This document shows positions 1-8,426 of a DNA stretch of 64,000 bases, piece by piece. The translations under genes were made by a program, and so were the position numbers. This DNA is from Cytophagaceae bacterium (GTDB lineage Bacteria; Bacteroidota; Bacteroidia; Cytophagales; JAIYAX01). The stretch lies in the NCBI GenBank assembly GCA_027488815.1, contig JAIYAX010000001.1:1-64000 (forward strand), written 5' to 3'. Within the stretch, counting starts at the first letter, position 1; each line of letters starts with the position of its first letter. The notes under the pieces were generated by a model that saw only the letters and a list, made by a program, of their open reading frames with translations, searched no databases and was not told the DNA's origin.

Positions 1-32
1 TCCTTTTGTGTACATATTACCTTTTTTGTTAC

Positions 33-85
33 TATACTAAATTATACTAGTATACTTTGGTATAGTAGTATATTTTGTATAGCGA
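33..85 (+). promoter_or_regulatory. Candidate operator: TATAC/GTATA inverted repeats
   Basis: The stretch upstream of the NmrA-like gene contains clustered TATAC and GTATA half-sites, including the palindrome TATACTAGTATA and the pair TATAC..GGTATA. Such clustering is typical of a dimeric repressor site, for example of the HxlR or MarR families that often govern NmrA-like genes. No regulator gene lies downstream; it would be before the window. The function is inferred. Confidence 0.4.
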
Positions 86-129
86 AGGTAAATATTTTTG
101 CAACATCATTAACAATAAATTTCAAAAAA

Positions 130-1026
130 ATGAAAGTACTAGTTTATGGAGCGGCAGGCTCTCAACAATTTCCTGTCATCAAAGCACTATTGAACAAAGG
201 TGCTGAGGTTTATGCAACGACACACACAGAAAGCAACTTGCTTAAGTTAACCCAAGCGGGAGCAACGGCTTTGTTGGCGGATATGTCAGACGCAAACCGA
301 TTGAAAGAAATTTCTAGAGGTGTGGATGCTATTTCTTTGTTAGTGCCTTTCTTTCTGGCAAATCCTAATGATGGTTTAGCTTATGCCAAAAATGCCATTG
401 ATGCGGCTATTGCCAATAATGTAAAATTGTTGGTTTGGAATTCTAGTGGTTTTATTCTTCCGGTTAAAATTGGTAATCCTCCGATGGATATTAGAATTGA
501 TATTGCTAATTATTTAAAAGAAAGCAGCTTGCCGCACATTATTGTTCAACCCTCAGTTTATGCTGAAAATCTTTTAGGTCCCTGGACAGCTCCTTATGTT
601 GTCAATGAAAAAAAGGTAGCATACCCAACACCCGAAGAAATGCCTGTTGGTTGGATTGCAACTCAAGATGTAGCAGCATTTGTGGCAGAAGCAATTTTTA
701 AACCTGAATTGGCTGGTGAAAGTTTTCTGGTGAGTGGAATTGAAAACCTCACAGGCAATCAATTAGCTGAAAAATTTTCAATCGGTTTAAACCAAAAAAT
801 TTCTTACTTCCCAATGCCACCTAAAGAATTTGGTCAAATTTTAGATAGTCTTTTTGGCGTAGGTGCTGGAAAAGGTGCTGAAGAAGTATACCAACAGATA
901 GCTGATACGAAACAATATCCTGTTATGTTTTCTCCGAATATGTCAGAGGTCTTAGAAAAACTACCCGTTAAGATGACATCTATTGAAGCTTGGGTTGGTC
1001 AGCATTCACAATTTTTTAAGAGATAA
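130..1026 (+). CDS. NmrA-like NAD(P)-binding oxidoreductase
   Basis: This is a 298-residue atypical short-chain dehydrogenase of the NmrA/isoflavone-reductase kind. The N-terminus has a beta strand followed by a glycine-rich nucleotide loop (VYGAAGSQ, residues 6-13). A second strand with an acidic residue (LLADMSD, near residue 50) and LLVWNSSG in the middle fit a Rossmann fold. No catalytic Tyr-x3-Lys pair is obvious, as is common in NmrA-like proteins, which may be NAD(P)(H) sensors or reductases; the substrate cannot be predicted. The gene stands alone, is AT-rich, and is closed by a strong terminator. The 80 bases before it are full of TATAC/GTATA inverted repeats, which may be an operator. 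The family is secure; the role is unknown. Confidence 0.9.
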   Translation: MKVLVYGAAGSQQFPVIKALLNKGAEVYATTHTESNLLKLTQAGATALLADMSDANRLKEISRGVDAISLLVPFFLANPNDGLAYAKNAIDAAIANNVKLLVWNSSGFILPVKIGNPPMDIRIDIANYLKESSLPHIIVQPSVYAENLLGPWTAPYVVNEKKVAYPTPEEMPVGWIATQDVAAFVAEAIFKPELAGESFLVSGIENLTGNQLAEKFSIGLNQKISYFPMPPKEFGQILDSLFGVGAGKGAEEVYQQIADTKQYPVMFSPNMSEVLEKLPVKMTSIEAWVGQHSQFFKR

Positions 1027-1036
1027 GGTTTAAATT

Positions 1037-1083
1037 GTCTGACTTGGCAAAGTGATTATTCTGTCAAGTCAGACTTTTTTTTA
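1037..1083 (+). terminator. Rho-independent terminator of the NmrA-like gene
   Basis: A perfect 10-bp stem (GTCTGACTTG / CAAGTCAGAC, arms 1037-1046 and 1065-1074) encloses an 18-base loop and is followed by a run of T. It sits 11 bases after the stop codon. Confidence 0.85.
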
Positions 1084-1478
1084 GGAAGTGGCATTTTACA
1101 CTTGTTACTAATGTTTGGTAGCTACAAGAAGTTGGCGATTTCGGAGACGAAAACTGTCTGCCATCACTTAACTTGATAAGAAGCACAAAACTCATTTAAC
1201 CACTGAACCGCCAATATCTTAAACCCGCTGTTACCAGATGCCCTTCTGTCTGTCCAAAGAAGTGAAGTGTCAAGTCCCCACGCACTTTGTCCGAAGGAAT
1301 TTACATTAGAAGCGATGTCTGTCCGATTAAGCCCAAAGCCCGTGCGTTGGGGAAAAAAATTTATAAAAAAAGGAAGGGAGGCTTTTGGGGTGGAGCAAAA
1401 AATACTTTCTTAAAAAAATGCTTTTAGCTTTGGCTTGTGCGTTTTTTAAGAGTGTATTTTTTTGTGAGTTGGTTTTTA
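1084..1478. other. Intergenic region with attC-like fold-back
   Basis: This noncoding stretch lies between the terminator and the receiver-protein gene. It holds an imperfect inverted repeat with arms 1276-1289 (CCCCACGCACTTTG) and 1334-1352 (CAAAGCCCGTGCGTTGGGG). One arm has an unpaired A, as in integron attC sites, and the outer GTTGGGG is one base off the attC core GTTRRRY. A second pair, TTGGCG near 1131 and CGCCAA near 1210, could also fold back. No open reading frame of note is present. The integron link is a guess. Confidence 0.35.
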
Positions 1479-2399
1479 TCATTTAGTAATCACTGTCAAT
1501 ATTTCCTCTAAACTGAGGCTATGCTGCTTTACTTTTATTCTTATGTCAATACAAAATTTGTCTGTAAATTCTAACTCACTATTACCACTTTTCAATTTCA
1601 TTTTTCCTTCTTCATAAACTTCAATTACATGAGCTAATAAATCTCTTTTCTGTTTAAGGGCTGTATAGCTGTCACTAAATTTGTTTCCCTGGTGAGGTTT
1701 AGTTACTTCATGGTCTATTGCATCAATGATAAATTGAACAGCAAGAATTTTTTGCGATGTGTCAAACATCAAATTGTCCTTAATCACTTTATCAATTCTG
1801 TCATTCTTTTGATATTTATCAAAGTCATCTTTCTTGCTATTTACCTTGCTCTTTACATTTTCAAAAATTGCACTCGTAAGTTTATCTTTTATGCCAAAGG
1901 AATCTTGTTCAAGAACAGTAGAAATAATTGCAAACATTGTACTGTCAATGTCGCTTGTCTCAGCCATAATTAAACCTCTCATATTATTGAGGTCTTGGAC
2001 TTTCTTAACTGTTGTATGAATTACCTTTTCTACTTTATCAATGAAATCCTCATTCGCTCTATCAGCACAATAGACTCCGTCAATCTGAAAATTTCGTAAC
2101 TCATTTCTTACATAATCTTCACCTTGAGAAGAGTAAAAAACAACTTCCGTGTAAATTCCTTTCTCTCGAATATTATTCAAAATATCTGACCCCTTCTCTC
2201 CATTTGCCAAATTAAAATCCGCTATAATTAAATCATAAGACGGAAAATCTATAGTATCAAGATTTTCAGCATCCACTTCGTTTCTTGGTTCAGGGAAAAC
2301 AAACCCTAATCCTTCAACAACTCTTTTTACCAATCTCTTTTTTGCATTGAAGGATGCTTCAATGTCTTCAAACCATAGTATTTTGTATTCTAATTTCAT
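1479..2399 (-). CDS. Receiver-domain protein with HEPN-like C-terminal domain
   Basis: This 306-residue protein has two parts. Residues 1-130 form a response-regulator receiver domain: acidic pair E11-D12, phospho-acceptor candidate D61 (LIIADFNL), and hydroxyl residues S90/S91 at the end of the next strand. The conserved Lys of classic receivers is not evident (YCADR instead). Residues 140-306 are helical and match no DNA-binding domain. They contain R252-DLLA-H257, the R-x4-H signature of HEPN ribonucleases. The start overlaps the stop of the kinase-like gene by 4 bases (ATGA), implying translational coupling. It is the last gene of the operon with the methyltransferase and GHKL protein. 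I infer that it is the effector, possibly an RNase controlled by phosphorylation; the HEPN call rests on one motif. Confidence 0.88.
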   Translation of the reverse strand: MKLEYKILWFEDIEASFNAKKRLVKRVVEGLGFVFPEPRNEVDAENLDTIDFPSYDLIIADFNLANGEKGSDILNNIREKGIYTEVVFYSSQGEDYVRNELRNFQIDGVYCADRANEDFIDKVEKVIHTTVKKVQDLNNMRGLIMAETSDIDSTMFAIISTVLEQDSFGIKDKLTSAIFENVKSKVNSKKDDFDKYQKNDRIDKVIKDNLMFDTSQKILAVQFIIDAIDHEVTKPHQGNKFSDSYTALKQKRDLLAHVIEVYEEGKMKLKSGNSELEFTDKFCIDIRIKVKQHSLSLEEILTVITK

Positions 2400-4711
2400 T
2401 TCTTGATTGTTATTACAAACTCGGCACCTTTTTTATAGGAAGTATTCGCTGTGATGCTCCATTTGTATCTTTTAATAATGTTGTTGATATGGTAAAGTCC
2501 AAGTCCTGTGCTTTTTGTTGTTGAATATCCTTGTTTGAAAATGTCATTTATATCAGCAATATCTTTATTAAACCCAACACCATTATCTCTAAAAATTATT
2601 TCAAATCTGTTTGGAAATGTTTCTGTCGTAATGGTTAGTTCACTTGCCTTATGTTTTTTAGAATTATTAATCATATTATCGATAATGATTGAAATATCTA
2701 AAGGTCGGAATGCTGTTTTGAAAGGGTTAGAAGAAAGGGGCTTATATGAAACCTTTATTTTACTTATCTTAAAGTAATTTGAAATTTTGCTTACATAGTC
2801 ACTAAGAAAATCTGAGATGTCATTCTCCTTTATAGAATTAAAATCCTCAAAAATTGCTCTCATTCCAAATCTTGAAAGCGATTCAATTTTTTTGTTTTCG
2901 GAAATCAATTCGTCCATAAACTGAATTAGTTGCTTTTTGGAAATTTCTCCTTCATCAAGTGTAATTTGATTATACATTTCCTTTAAGGTAGTGCTTATCG
3001 TGTCTGCAATAACAAAAACTTGGTGGTGCAGATTTGTTACATTTTCTATGTCTTGTGCTTCAATTGAATCACGGACTGCTAATTGTTCTAATTTTTTTTC
3101 TAGCTCTTGCTCAACAAGTTTTTTCTCTTGAACTTTTGTATCTCTTTCTTTCTCTGCAGCATCTGCTCTTTTGAGAGAAGTAGTAATTGCCTTTTCTATT
3201 CGTTCTGCCTCTTTATATAGTTGTCTGTTGCTTGATTCGGCAGCAATACGCTTGAAGTTTTTAACTAATTTAGTTGCACTCTTCTCTTCTTTCAATGAAA
3301 GAAGGTCAAGTATGTCTTTGTTATATTTTAAGTCAACCGTTTTTTTGTCGGAAATATTCGCAACTAACTTTACAAGTCCTTCAATCGCCTTTTGAGAAGT
3401 TAGGTCAATATTTTCATCGTCATTATTTACACCCCACTGTGTAACATCAATCACATACTTTTCCAAACGCCTTAATGTCTGGATTAGAAAGCTATCGTCT
3501 TTGTTAGCTAATTGCTGATAGGTTTTATTTTTTAACAAACCGTCACCACGACTTGTAGTTTCTCTCAAATCATAATTAACTCCTTGAATTGAAATCTCTC
3601 CAATCAAACTTCTCAAGCCGATATATCTAGCGTAACCTTGCAATGCTCTATTGTCAATTCCTAAAGAATCATCGCCTCTTTCTCCATAAGGATAAATTCT
3701 AAAGCCGTTTTTGTAAACGAATATACTCCCAAAGTCAACATGCTCAACACCAGTCCGCTTATGAAAAGTAACTTTAGCCGAACGATTTAAAAAATACAAT
3801 GTGATGCCAACATTCGAAAGCAAATCAAATTCACTTTTCTCCTTTATTTCGTAAACAAAATTTTCTCTGTCTGTTAATCTTGTTGTAATTATTCCTTTGT
3901 CATCTATGTGTGATTCTATTTTAGTTGTCTTAATATCCATTTCAGTGAAAACAAAATTTTTGATTTCACCATTTACTGTATTGTAGTAAAGCTGTATATC
4001 ACTTTTTGTTACCAGCTTTAGCTTTTTCATTACCTCTCTGTCCTCGTCTAATTCGTCAGGCACTGAAAGAATGATTTTAAACCTCTGCACTTGGTCGGAA
4101 GCATTGAGGTCGGGTCGGATAAGTTTTGATAGCTTCTCTTTGAGTCTTTTAAAATTATCTCTATTCCAAAAGTCATTTGGAACTCCTGTAATTTCTAGAA
4201 CGGTTCCATGTTTTAAGTCGTATTTAGTTTTTGAAAGTTCAGTTTGAACAACCGGAATTTTGTCAAATAATATTTTTTGGTTCTGCTCAAATTTTGTCCA
4301 ATCAACAAAGATATTCTCAATCTTACTCTTAGGTTTTTCGCTGATAGTAATAAGGTTTAAAAATTTCCCAAGTCGGTCACAAGAAAATCTACCTACACCT
4401 TTTGCTCCAGCGTAAACTCTACCTGATTTTATTTTGTCTCTGTAATCTTCAGTATTATCACGTTTTGCTGAATATCCAAGGAATAACCATTTCTCATTTA
4501 GGTCTTCATTATCCATTCCTTTGCCGTTGTCTTGAATAACGATTTTGGGATTCTTGGAATAAATATCTTCAAAAGTGATTTTCACTTCTGTTGCTCTGGC
4601 ATCAAATGAATTTTTTACTAATTCAAAAACAGCAACGAAGTTGTCAGTGATTAAATCACTTCCGATTAGATTTTTTAAAGCTGAACTTATCTTGAAATAT
4701 TTATCACTCAT
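2396..4711 (-). CDS. Dual-GHKL ATPase / histidine-kinase-like sensor
   Basis: This is a 771-residue protein with two GHKL ATPase modules. The N-terminal one resembles Hsp90, MutL and MORC ATPases: N-box E30/N34/D37, G1 box D61-NGKGM, and a glycine-rich lid AGAKGVGR near 101-108. The middle (about 500-590) is a coiled coil rich in Lys and Glu, ending in a helix with NLHHQVF that could hold a phospho-acceptor His. The C-terminal 130 residues form a histidine-kinase type ATPase domain with NMINNSKKH, RDNGVGF and STGLGLY. No membrane segment is present, so it is cytosolic. The start shares one base with the stop of the methyltransferase (TAATG). It probably senses a DNA or nucleotide state and signals to the receiver protein; the N-terminal ATPase may clamp DNA as MORC/MutL proteins do. 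That role is inferred. Confidence 0.9.
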   Translation of the reverse strand: MSDKYFKISSALKNLIGSDLITDNFVAVFELVKNSFDARATEVKITFEDIYSKNPKIVIQDNGKGMDNEDLNEKWLFLGYSAKRDNTEDYRDKIKSGRVYAGAKGVGRFSCDRLGKFLNLITISEKPKSKIENIFVDWTKFEQNQKILFDKIPVVQTELSKTKYDLKHGTVLEITGVPNDFWNRDNFKRLKEKLSKLIRPDLNASDQVQRFKIILSVPDELDEDREVMKKLKLVTKSDIQLYYNTVNGEIKNFVFTEMDIKTTKIESHIDDKGIITTRLTDRENFVYEIKEKSEFDLLSNVGITLYFLNRSAKVTFHKRTGVEHVDFGSIFVYKNGFRIYPYGERGDDSLGIDNRALQGYARYIGLRSLIGEISIQGVNYDLRETTSRGDGLLKNKTYQQLANKDDSFLIQTLRRLEKYVIDVTQWGVNNDDENIDLTSQKAIEGLVKLVANISDKKTVDLKYNKDILDLLSLKEEKSATKLVKNFKRIAAESSNRQLYKEAERIEKAITTSLKRADAAEKERDTKVQEKKLVEQELEKKLEQLAVRDSIEAQDIENVTNLHHQVFVIADTISTTLKEMYNQITLDEGEISKKQLIQFMDELISENKKIESLSRFGMRAIFEDFNSIKENDISDFLSDYVSKISNYFKISKIKVSYKPLSSNPFKTAFRPLDISIIIDNMINNSKKHKASELTITTETFPNRFEIIFRDNGVGFNKDIADINDIFKQGYSTTKSTGLGLYHINNIIKRYKWSITANTSYKKGAEFVITIKK

Positions 4712-5925
4712 TAGCTGATTAGTTGTTTTAAAACCAATCCGCTTTGTTCTCCGAAAAGAGGTGGTATAGCATTGCCAATTTGAGAATATCTTGGAACTTC
4801 TTGTGTTCTGCGTTTTCCGCCTGTTGTGTATTTTCCTTGAAACTCATACCAGTCAGGGAAACTTTGAATTCTTGCATATTCACGAACCGTCAAAATTCTT
4901 GGTTCGCAATAATGAATATAATCATCTGGCAAAGTTGTAATTGTTGGGCTTTTCGAGTTCTTGTCAAGTGGAATAATTGTATGCTTCTTGATATTAAAGC
5001 GTTCCCTTGTTTTTGCATCAATGTCTTTGTTTTTTTTACAAGTATTCAAAATTACCTGAAACTTTTCAATGATGTCGGGTCTGTGTTTTGGGAAACGATG
5101 GCTGTCTGCAATTTTACTTTCAATTCCTTCTCTCAATAAAATTTGATAAGAGCTTCTTGCTTTGGAATAAATACCCGCTTGAAAACTTTTTGTATCGGGA
5201 GATTCAATTGTTCCGTTTTGCTTTAGCAAATCGGAAATTGCATCTTTCAATTTTGTATTGACAGTTAGATTTTTGTTTATCAAAAATTGCTTTTTGTCAG
5301 CCTCAATTTTTTTGAAAAATGAGTTTGCAATTTGTTTGTTGCTATTTGCAATATCATTTCTAACTCCAACTAAAATAAATCTTGTTCTTTTTTGAGGAAT
5401 TCCAAAGTCGCCAAAGTTTACCAGTTCTCCTTTCACTTTGTAACCTGCCCGTTTCAAAGCATTCTCAACATAGTTTGAGTATTGTTTTCCCTTCTCTTTG
5501 TTTTTATTAAACTCTTGTGTGAAGCCCTTTACATTTTCAAAGAAAATTATTTTGGGTTGAACCAGTTTGATAAAACTGATGTAGGATTTTACAAGTTTGT
5601 TTCTGTCGTCACTTTCATTTCTCCGTCCTGCCATTGAAAAACCCTGGCAAGGTGGCCCACCTGCAACCATATCAACTGTTCCTCTTAACGCTGTCAGTTG
5701 AGCTTTGTAGTTTTTGATTACATCGTTTATTTCAAGGTTTGTCTGCGGTAACCAGTCGCACCAACTGAAATGCTTTTTGTCGTCAATAAGGTTGTGCTTT
5801 AAAGTTTTGAAGGCATCAGGACTTTTTTCAATCGCAAAAAGTCCTTTCCAACCTGCGTTGTGTAAGCCCAACGAGAGCCCACCGCAACCTGCAAAGAGGT
5901 CAATATATGTGTTGAATTTAGTCAT
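4711..5925 (-). CDS. DNA (cytosine-5) methyltransferase
   Basis: This 404-residue enzyme transfers a methyl group from S-adenosylmethionine to C5 of cytosine in a specific DNA sequence. Motifs appear in the usual order: I, DLFAGCGG (9-16); IV, GGPPCQG with catalytic Cys93; VI, ENVKG (130-134); VIII, QKRTR (178-182); and IX/X near the C-terminus (REYARIQ, QIGNAIPP). The region from about 200 to 330 is the target-recognition domain; its target is unknown. It is the first gene of a coupled three-gene operon, overlapping the next gene by one base. No restriction endonuclease gene is adjacent. The gene is much richer in A+T than the core genes in the window, which suggests horizontal transfer. Confidence 0.95.
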   Translation of the reverse strand: MTKFNTYIDLFAGCGGLSLGLHNAGWKGLFAIEKSPDAFKTLKHNLIDDKKHFSWCDWLPQTNLEINDVIKNYKAQLTALRGTVDMVAGGPPCQGFSMAGRRNESDDRNKLVKSYISFIKLVQPKIIFFENVKGFTQEFNKNKEKGKQYSNYVENALKRAGYKVKGELVNFGDFGIPQKRTRFILVGVRNDIANSNKQIANSFFKKIEADKKQFLINKNLTVNTKLKDAISDLLKQNGTIESPDTKSFQAGIYSKARSSYQILLREGIESKIADSHRFPKHRPDIIEKFQVILNTCKKNKDIDAKTRERFNIKKHTIIPLDKNSKSPTITTLPDDYIHYCEPRILTVREYARIQSFPDWYEFQGKYTTGGKRRTQEVPRYSQIGNAIPPLFGEQSGLVLKQLIS

Positions 5926-6314
5926 ATTTGCTTTCGCAAATTAAGCAATTTTATCGGTTGAATCCTCTATGAAATTGTCCTTTTTTTGAACAGCCTTTTG
6001 TCAGTGTCGTTAAACAAGGAAACAGCCCCGAAAACGGGGCTGTTTTGTTTTTGGTTTTTCTTTTCTGGAAGGCGAAAACACTCTTTCAATTTATTTGGGG
6101 TTGGTCCGTGTGTCAGCAAAAAAATGAAAGTGTGTTTTGTGCGTTGAGTGGGAGGGCTTTTTTTACAAATTTATTTTTTGAAGCTTGGGAATTAGAAGCA
6201 GAGTCGGTTATTGTCCCAAGTTGTCCGAAAAAGGTTGTTCAAAGTCCGTCCGTTTGATGTCTGCACGGTCGCCATAGGGTTTCTGGTAACTACTCCGTAT
6301 CCGCATGATTTCGC
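5926..6314. other. Intergenic stretch upstream of methyltransferase operon
   Basis: No convincing gene is present. It holds the promoter region of the minus-strand methyltransferase operon and a strong hairpin at 6020-6045. Around 6138-6170 the text GTGCGTTGAGTGGGAGGGCTTTT resembles sequence beyond the other end of the operon (about 1341-1390, GTGCGTTGGGG then GGGAGGCTTTT). The operon may thus be a cassette with similar edges. Confidence 0.4.
6020..6047. terminator. Hairpin, probable bidirectional terminator
   Basis: An 11-bp perfect stem AAACAGCCCCG / CGGGGCTGTTT closes a 4-base loop and is followed on the + strand by T-rich sequence. It lies between the integrase fragment and the methyltransferase, so it may insulate the operon from minus-strand read-through. 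No + strand gene ends here. Confidence 0.6.
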
Positions 6315-6656
6315 CTATTGCCCATATCGCCGAGGTCCAGGTGATTCAACAGGCTCTTTCAAAGGCCCTTCAAATAGCCAATCATCTGGTTTATACTCCA
6401 TGAGGTATTTATGAATCAAGCTGCGGATATTTTCAGCCAATATAGCAGTTCTGTCTTTTTTTTCCTTCCCTGATTTGATAAAAATTCTTCCGCTGTCCAT
6501 GTGCAAGTCATCTACCCTCAGTTTAAGTAGTTCGCCCAGTCTCAGCCCGGCAGAGTAGATCAGCATCAGGATGGTTTTGTGCTTCAGGTTTTCTGTGGCC
6601 TGAAAGATCGTCAACACCTCTTTTTCTACTTCTGGTCTAAGCCTCTCGCTGAGCAC
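6315..6656 (-). pseudogene. Tyrosine recombinase fragment (broken integrase)
   Basis: This 113-residue fragment comes from the middle of a phage-integrase/Xer-type tyrosine recombinase. The segment YSAGLRLGELLKLRVDDL carries the first catalytic Arg, and KSGKEKKDR the beta-hairpin Lys region. The N-terminal DNA-binding half is absent. The C-terminal part with HxLRH and the nucleophilic Tyr is also missing: after DDWLFEGPLKEP the frame runs into unrelated sequence and a stop. It cannot be an active recombinase. It marks past mobility next to the methyltransferase operon and the VapBC pair. Confidence 0.8.
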
Positions 6657-6738
6657 TATGCAAATTTCATAGTCTACTTACCTATTTAAAATTCAGCATT
6701 GAAAATGGCCGGATCAATAAGCTCTTAACATTACCTAT

Positions 6739-6845
6739 GGTCTCAGCGAGACGCTGATGGACAGGTGGGGCCATGGCATAGGTACTAGCCTATTGTGTCG
6801 CTGCAAGCGACTTTCTCATACAACCTCGTTGCAAACGAGGGCGAT
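6739..6845 (-). repeat. REP-like palindrome copy A
   Basis: Two adjacent imperfect palindromes, TCGCTGCAAGCGA (6798-6810) and CCTCGTTGCAAACGAGG (6824-6840), are joined by TTTCTCATACAA. The same unit occurs in the opposite orientation at 34494, in decayed form at 38101 and 40821, and at 41670. Just before it lie overlapping small palindromes (GTCTCAGCGAGAC, 6740-6752). The family belongs with the REP-associated transposase at 34872 by resemblance; the link is inferred. Confidence 0.65.
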
Positions 6846-6865
6846 TGGACTCATTTACCATTCCT

Positions 6866-7588
6866 CTAAAAGTGGCTGGCGATCTGAATAATTGAGGTGA
6901 TGATAATGACTATCAAAACCAGATATCGGAATATAGTTTCGGTTGTTCTGGCCAGAATGAGTTTACCCAGATAAGTTCCTAAAAATCCAATTGCAACTAA
7001 AAACGGAATTAAAAACAAGTATTCCTTTTCAAAATAGCCATTACTTAAATACACAATAGCTCTGCTTGAATCAACACCTAAATCAATGAAGGCAGACGTG
7101 GCAATAAACACCTCTTTGCGAAGCTGAAATGCTGATAACGTAATCCCTCTGATGGCGCCACCTGTTCCTGCCAAACCCGCTATAAGACCTGATGCCAATC
7201 CTCCAATAATCAAATTGGCATTTGATTGCTTGATGGTTCTATTAAAATTGATGATTAAGTAAATTGAAAGAAATACCAGAATGATATTCATCACTAATTC
7301 AATTTGTTTAGAAGGTATAATCGTTGTCAATAATGCTCCAATCGTAACAAATATGACGGCAGGTGTACCTAGCTTTATCACAATGTTTTTATCGATCCCT
7401 TTTCGGAACAATGCTATTTTTGATAGATTACTGAAAACGTGAAAGACAGCCGTAATGCCAAATACCAGTTTAAAGTCAAAAAATAAGGAGGCTAATGGAA
7501 CAAATAGTATGGAAGAGCCAAATCCTGAGACGGTTCCAATGATTTCAGAGAGGAGTGCAAAGATTAAAAAAAGAGAGTATTTTTCCAT
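6866..7588 (-). CDS. TSUP (TauE/SafE) family membrane transporter
   Basis: This is a 240-residue integral membrane protein with seven or eight hydrophobic helices and the TSUP pattern: an early GFGSSILFVPLASL loop and a repeat-half loop GLAGTGGAIRGI near residue 140. Family members export sulfite, sulfoacetate or related organic anions. The substrate cannot be read from the sequence. It is a single gene on the minus strand, at normal family length. Confidence 0.9.
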   Translation of the reverse strand: MEKYSLFLIFALLSEIIGTVSGFGSSILFVPLASLFFDFKLVFGITAVFHVFSNLSKIALFRKGIDKNIVIKLGTPAVIFVTIGALLTTIIPSKQIELVMNIILVFLSIYLIINFNRTIKQSNANLIIGGLASGLIAGLAGTGGAIRGITLSAFQLRKEVFIATSAFIDLGVDSSRAIVYLSNGYFEKEYLFLIPFLVAIGFLGTYLGKLILARTTETIFRYLVLIVIIITSIIQIASHF

Positions 7589-7761
7589 CAGAAGTACATT
7601 TGCATTTGGTCAATGTTGTCTTGAGTCAAGAATGAGGTGATTGATGTTCTTACATTTCTGAAACTCTTTTTCAAACTTCGTTCCAGTCAAATCTACATGA
7701 ATTCTGATGATGAAATGTATAAAGTAAACTTGTAGGAACTGTGAAAAGGTCATCGTTAAAA

Positions 7762-8175
7762 CTATCGGCCAGAAAGATATTGTTCAGCTGTCATGACAAT
7801 GATCTCAGCAGTTTTGTAGTCATTAAGATTGCGTGTCAATATAAGTTTGAGCTGGTGCTCGGTTGCTGTGTAGTACTGCAATCCATCTTCAAAATCTCTA
7901 AAGTCTGAGGACAAAGCCAGTTCTACTATCTTGTCAGTCACTGCAAGGACTGTAACTAATGTTTTAAATTTAAGTAATGCCTTTCTGGCTTGTTCGGATG
8001 AGTATTGTTTCGACAAAAGATAGTTCAAATTGGCAAATGTTAATGAGGATACAAATAACTTAACCTTACCCTGATCAGCTTTTGAAAAGAGGTCAGCTGC
8101 AAAAGAATAGAAGGGCTCACGCCTCGCAAGTAAATCCAATACAATATCTGTATCCAGAAAAACTTCATCAATCAT
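7762..8175 (-). CDS. PIN-domain toxin, VapC-like
   Basis: This 137-residue PIN-fold protein has acidic residues for metal-dependent RNA cleavage: D8 or D10 in FLDTDIVLDLL, D97 in DFEDG, and D119 near the C-terminus. The usual second acid after the SxLT strand is replaced (SSLTFANLNY), as in a Bacteroidota sub-family of PIN proteins. The start codon overlaps the antitoxin stop by 4 bases (ATGA), so the two are translationally coupled. It is likely a growth-inhibiting RNase neutralised by the preceding protein. Confidence 0.9.
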   Translation of the reverse strand: MIDEVFLDTDIVLDLLARREPFYSFAADLFSKADQGKVKLFVSSLTFANLNYLLSKQYSSEQARKALLKFKTLVTVLAVTDKIVELALSSDFRDFEDGLQYYTATEHQLKLILTRNLNDYKTAEIIVMTAEQYLSGR

Positions 8176-8417
8176 TGGTACTTTTTCTCCAGGTGATCGG
8201 TATAAGCTTTTTTATGATCGAGGTTGTCCTGTAGGTTAATTATGCCGGATAGGCTTTTCACCAAAGGAGTAATTCCCTCACTGGTTTCTTTTTCGGTGGT
8301 GATACTCTGCAGGTAGTTTTCAATCAATCTGGACAAACTCGTTTTCCGCTTTTTTGCATACTCTTTTGCCTTTTCAATTACCGATTGTTCCAGCTTCAGT
8401 GTCAATTTTGTGTCCAT
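8172..8417 (-). CDS. Antitoxin of the VapC-like pair (ribbon-helix-helix)
   Basis: This is an 81-residue protein. The N-terminus MDTKLTLKLEQSVIEKAKEY followed by KTSLSRLIENYL is a ribbon-helix-helix DNA-binding module. The C-terminal half should wrap the toxin. It precedes and overlaps the PIN toxin gene. Two TACGTAC palindromes just upstream are likely its autoregulatory operators. Confidence 0.9.
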   Translation of the reverse strand: MDTKLTLKLEQSVIEKAKEYAKKRKTSLSRLIENYLQSITTEKETSEGITPLVKSLSGIINLQDNLDHKKAYTDHLEKKYQ

Positions 8418-8426
8418 ATAAAAAAT

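Noticed and set aside
1479-5925. Classic type II restriction-modification system
   Set aside because: No endonuclease fold or Vsr-like gene is next to the methyltransferase; both partners belong to signalling-type families.
6045-6414. Short + strand frames next to the integrase fragment
   Set aside because: Low-complexity translations overlapping the hairpin and the antisense of the recombinase fragment.
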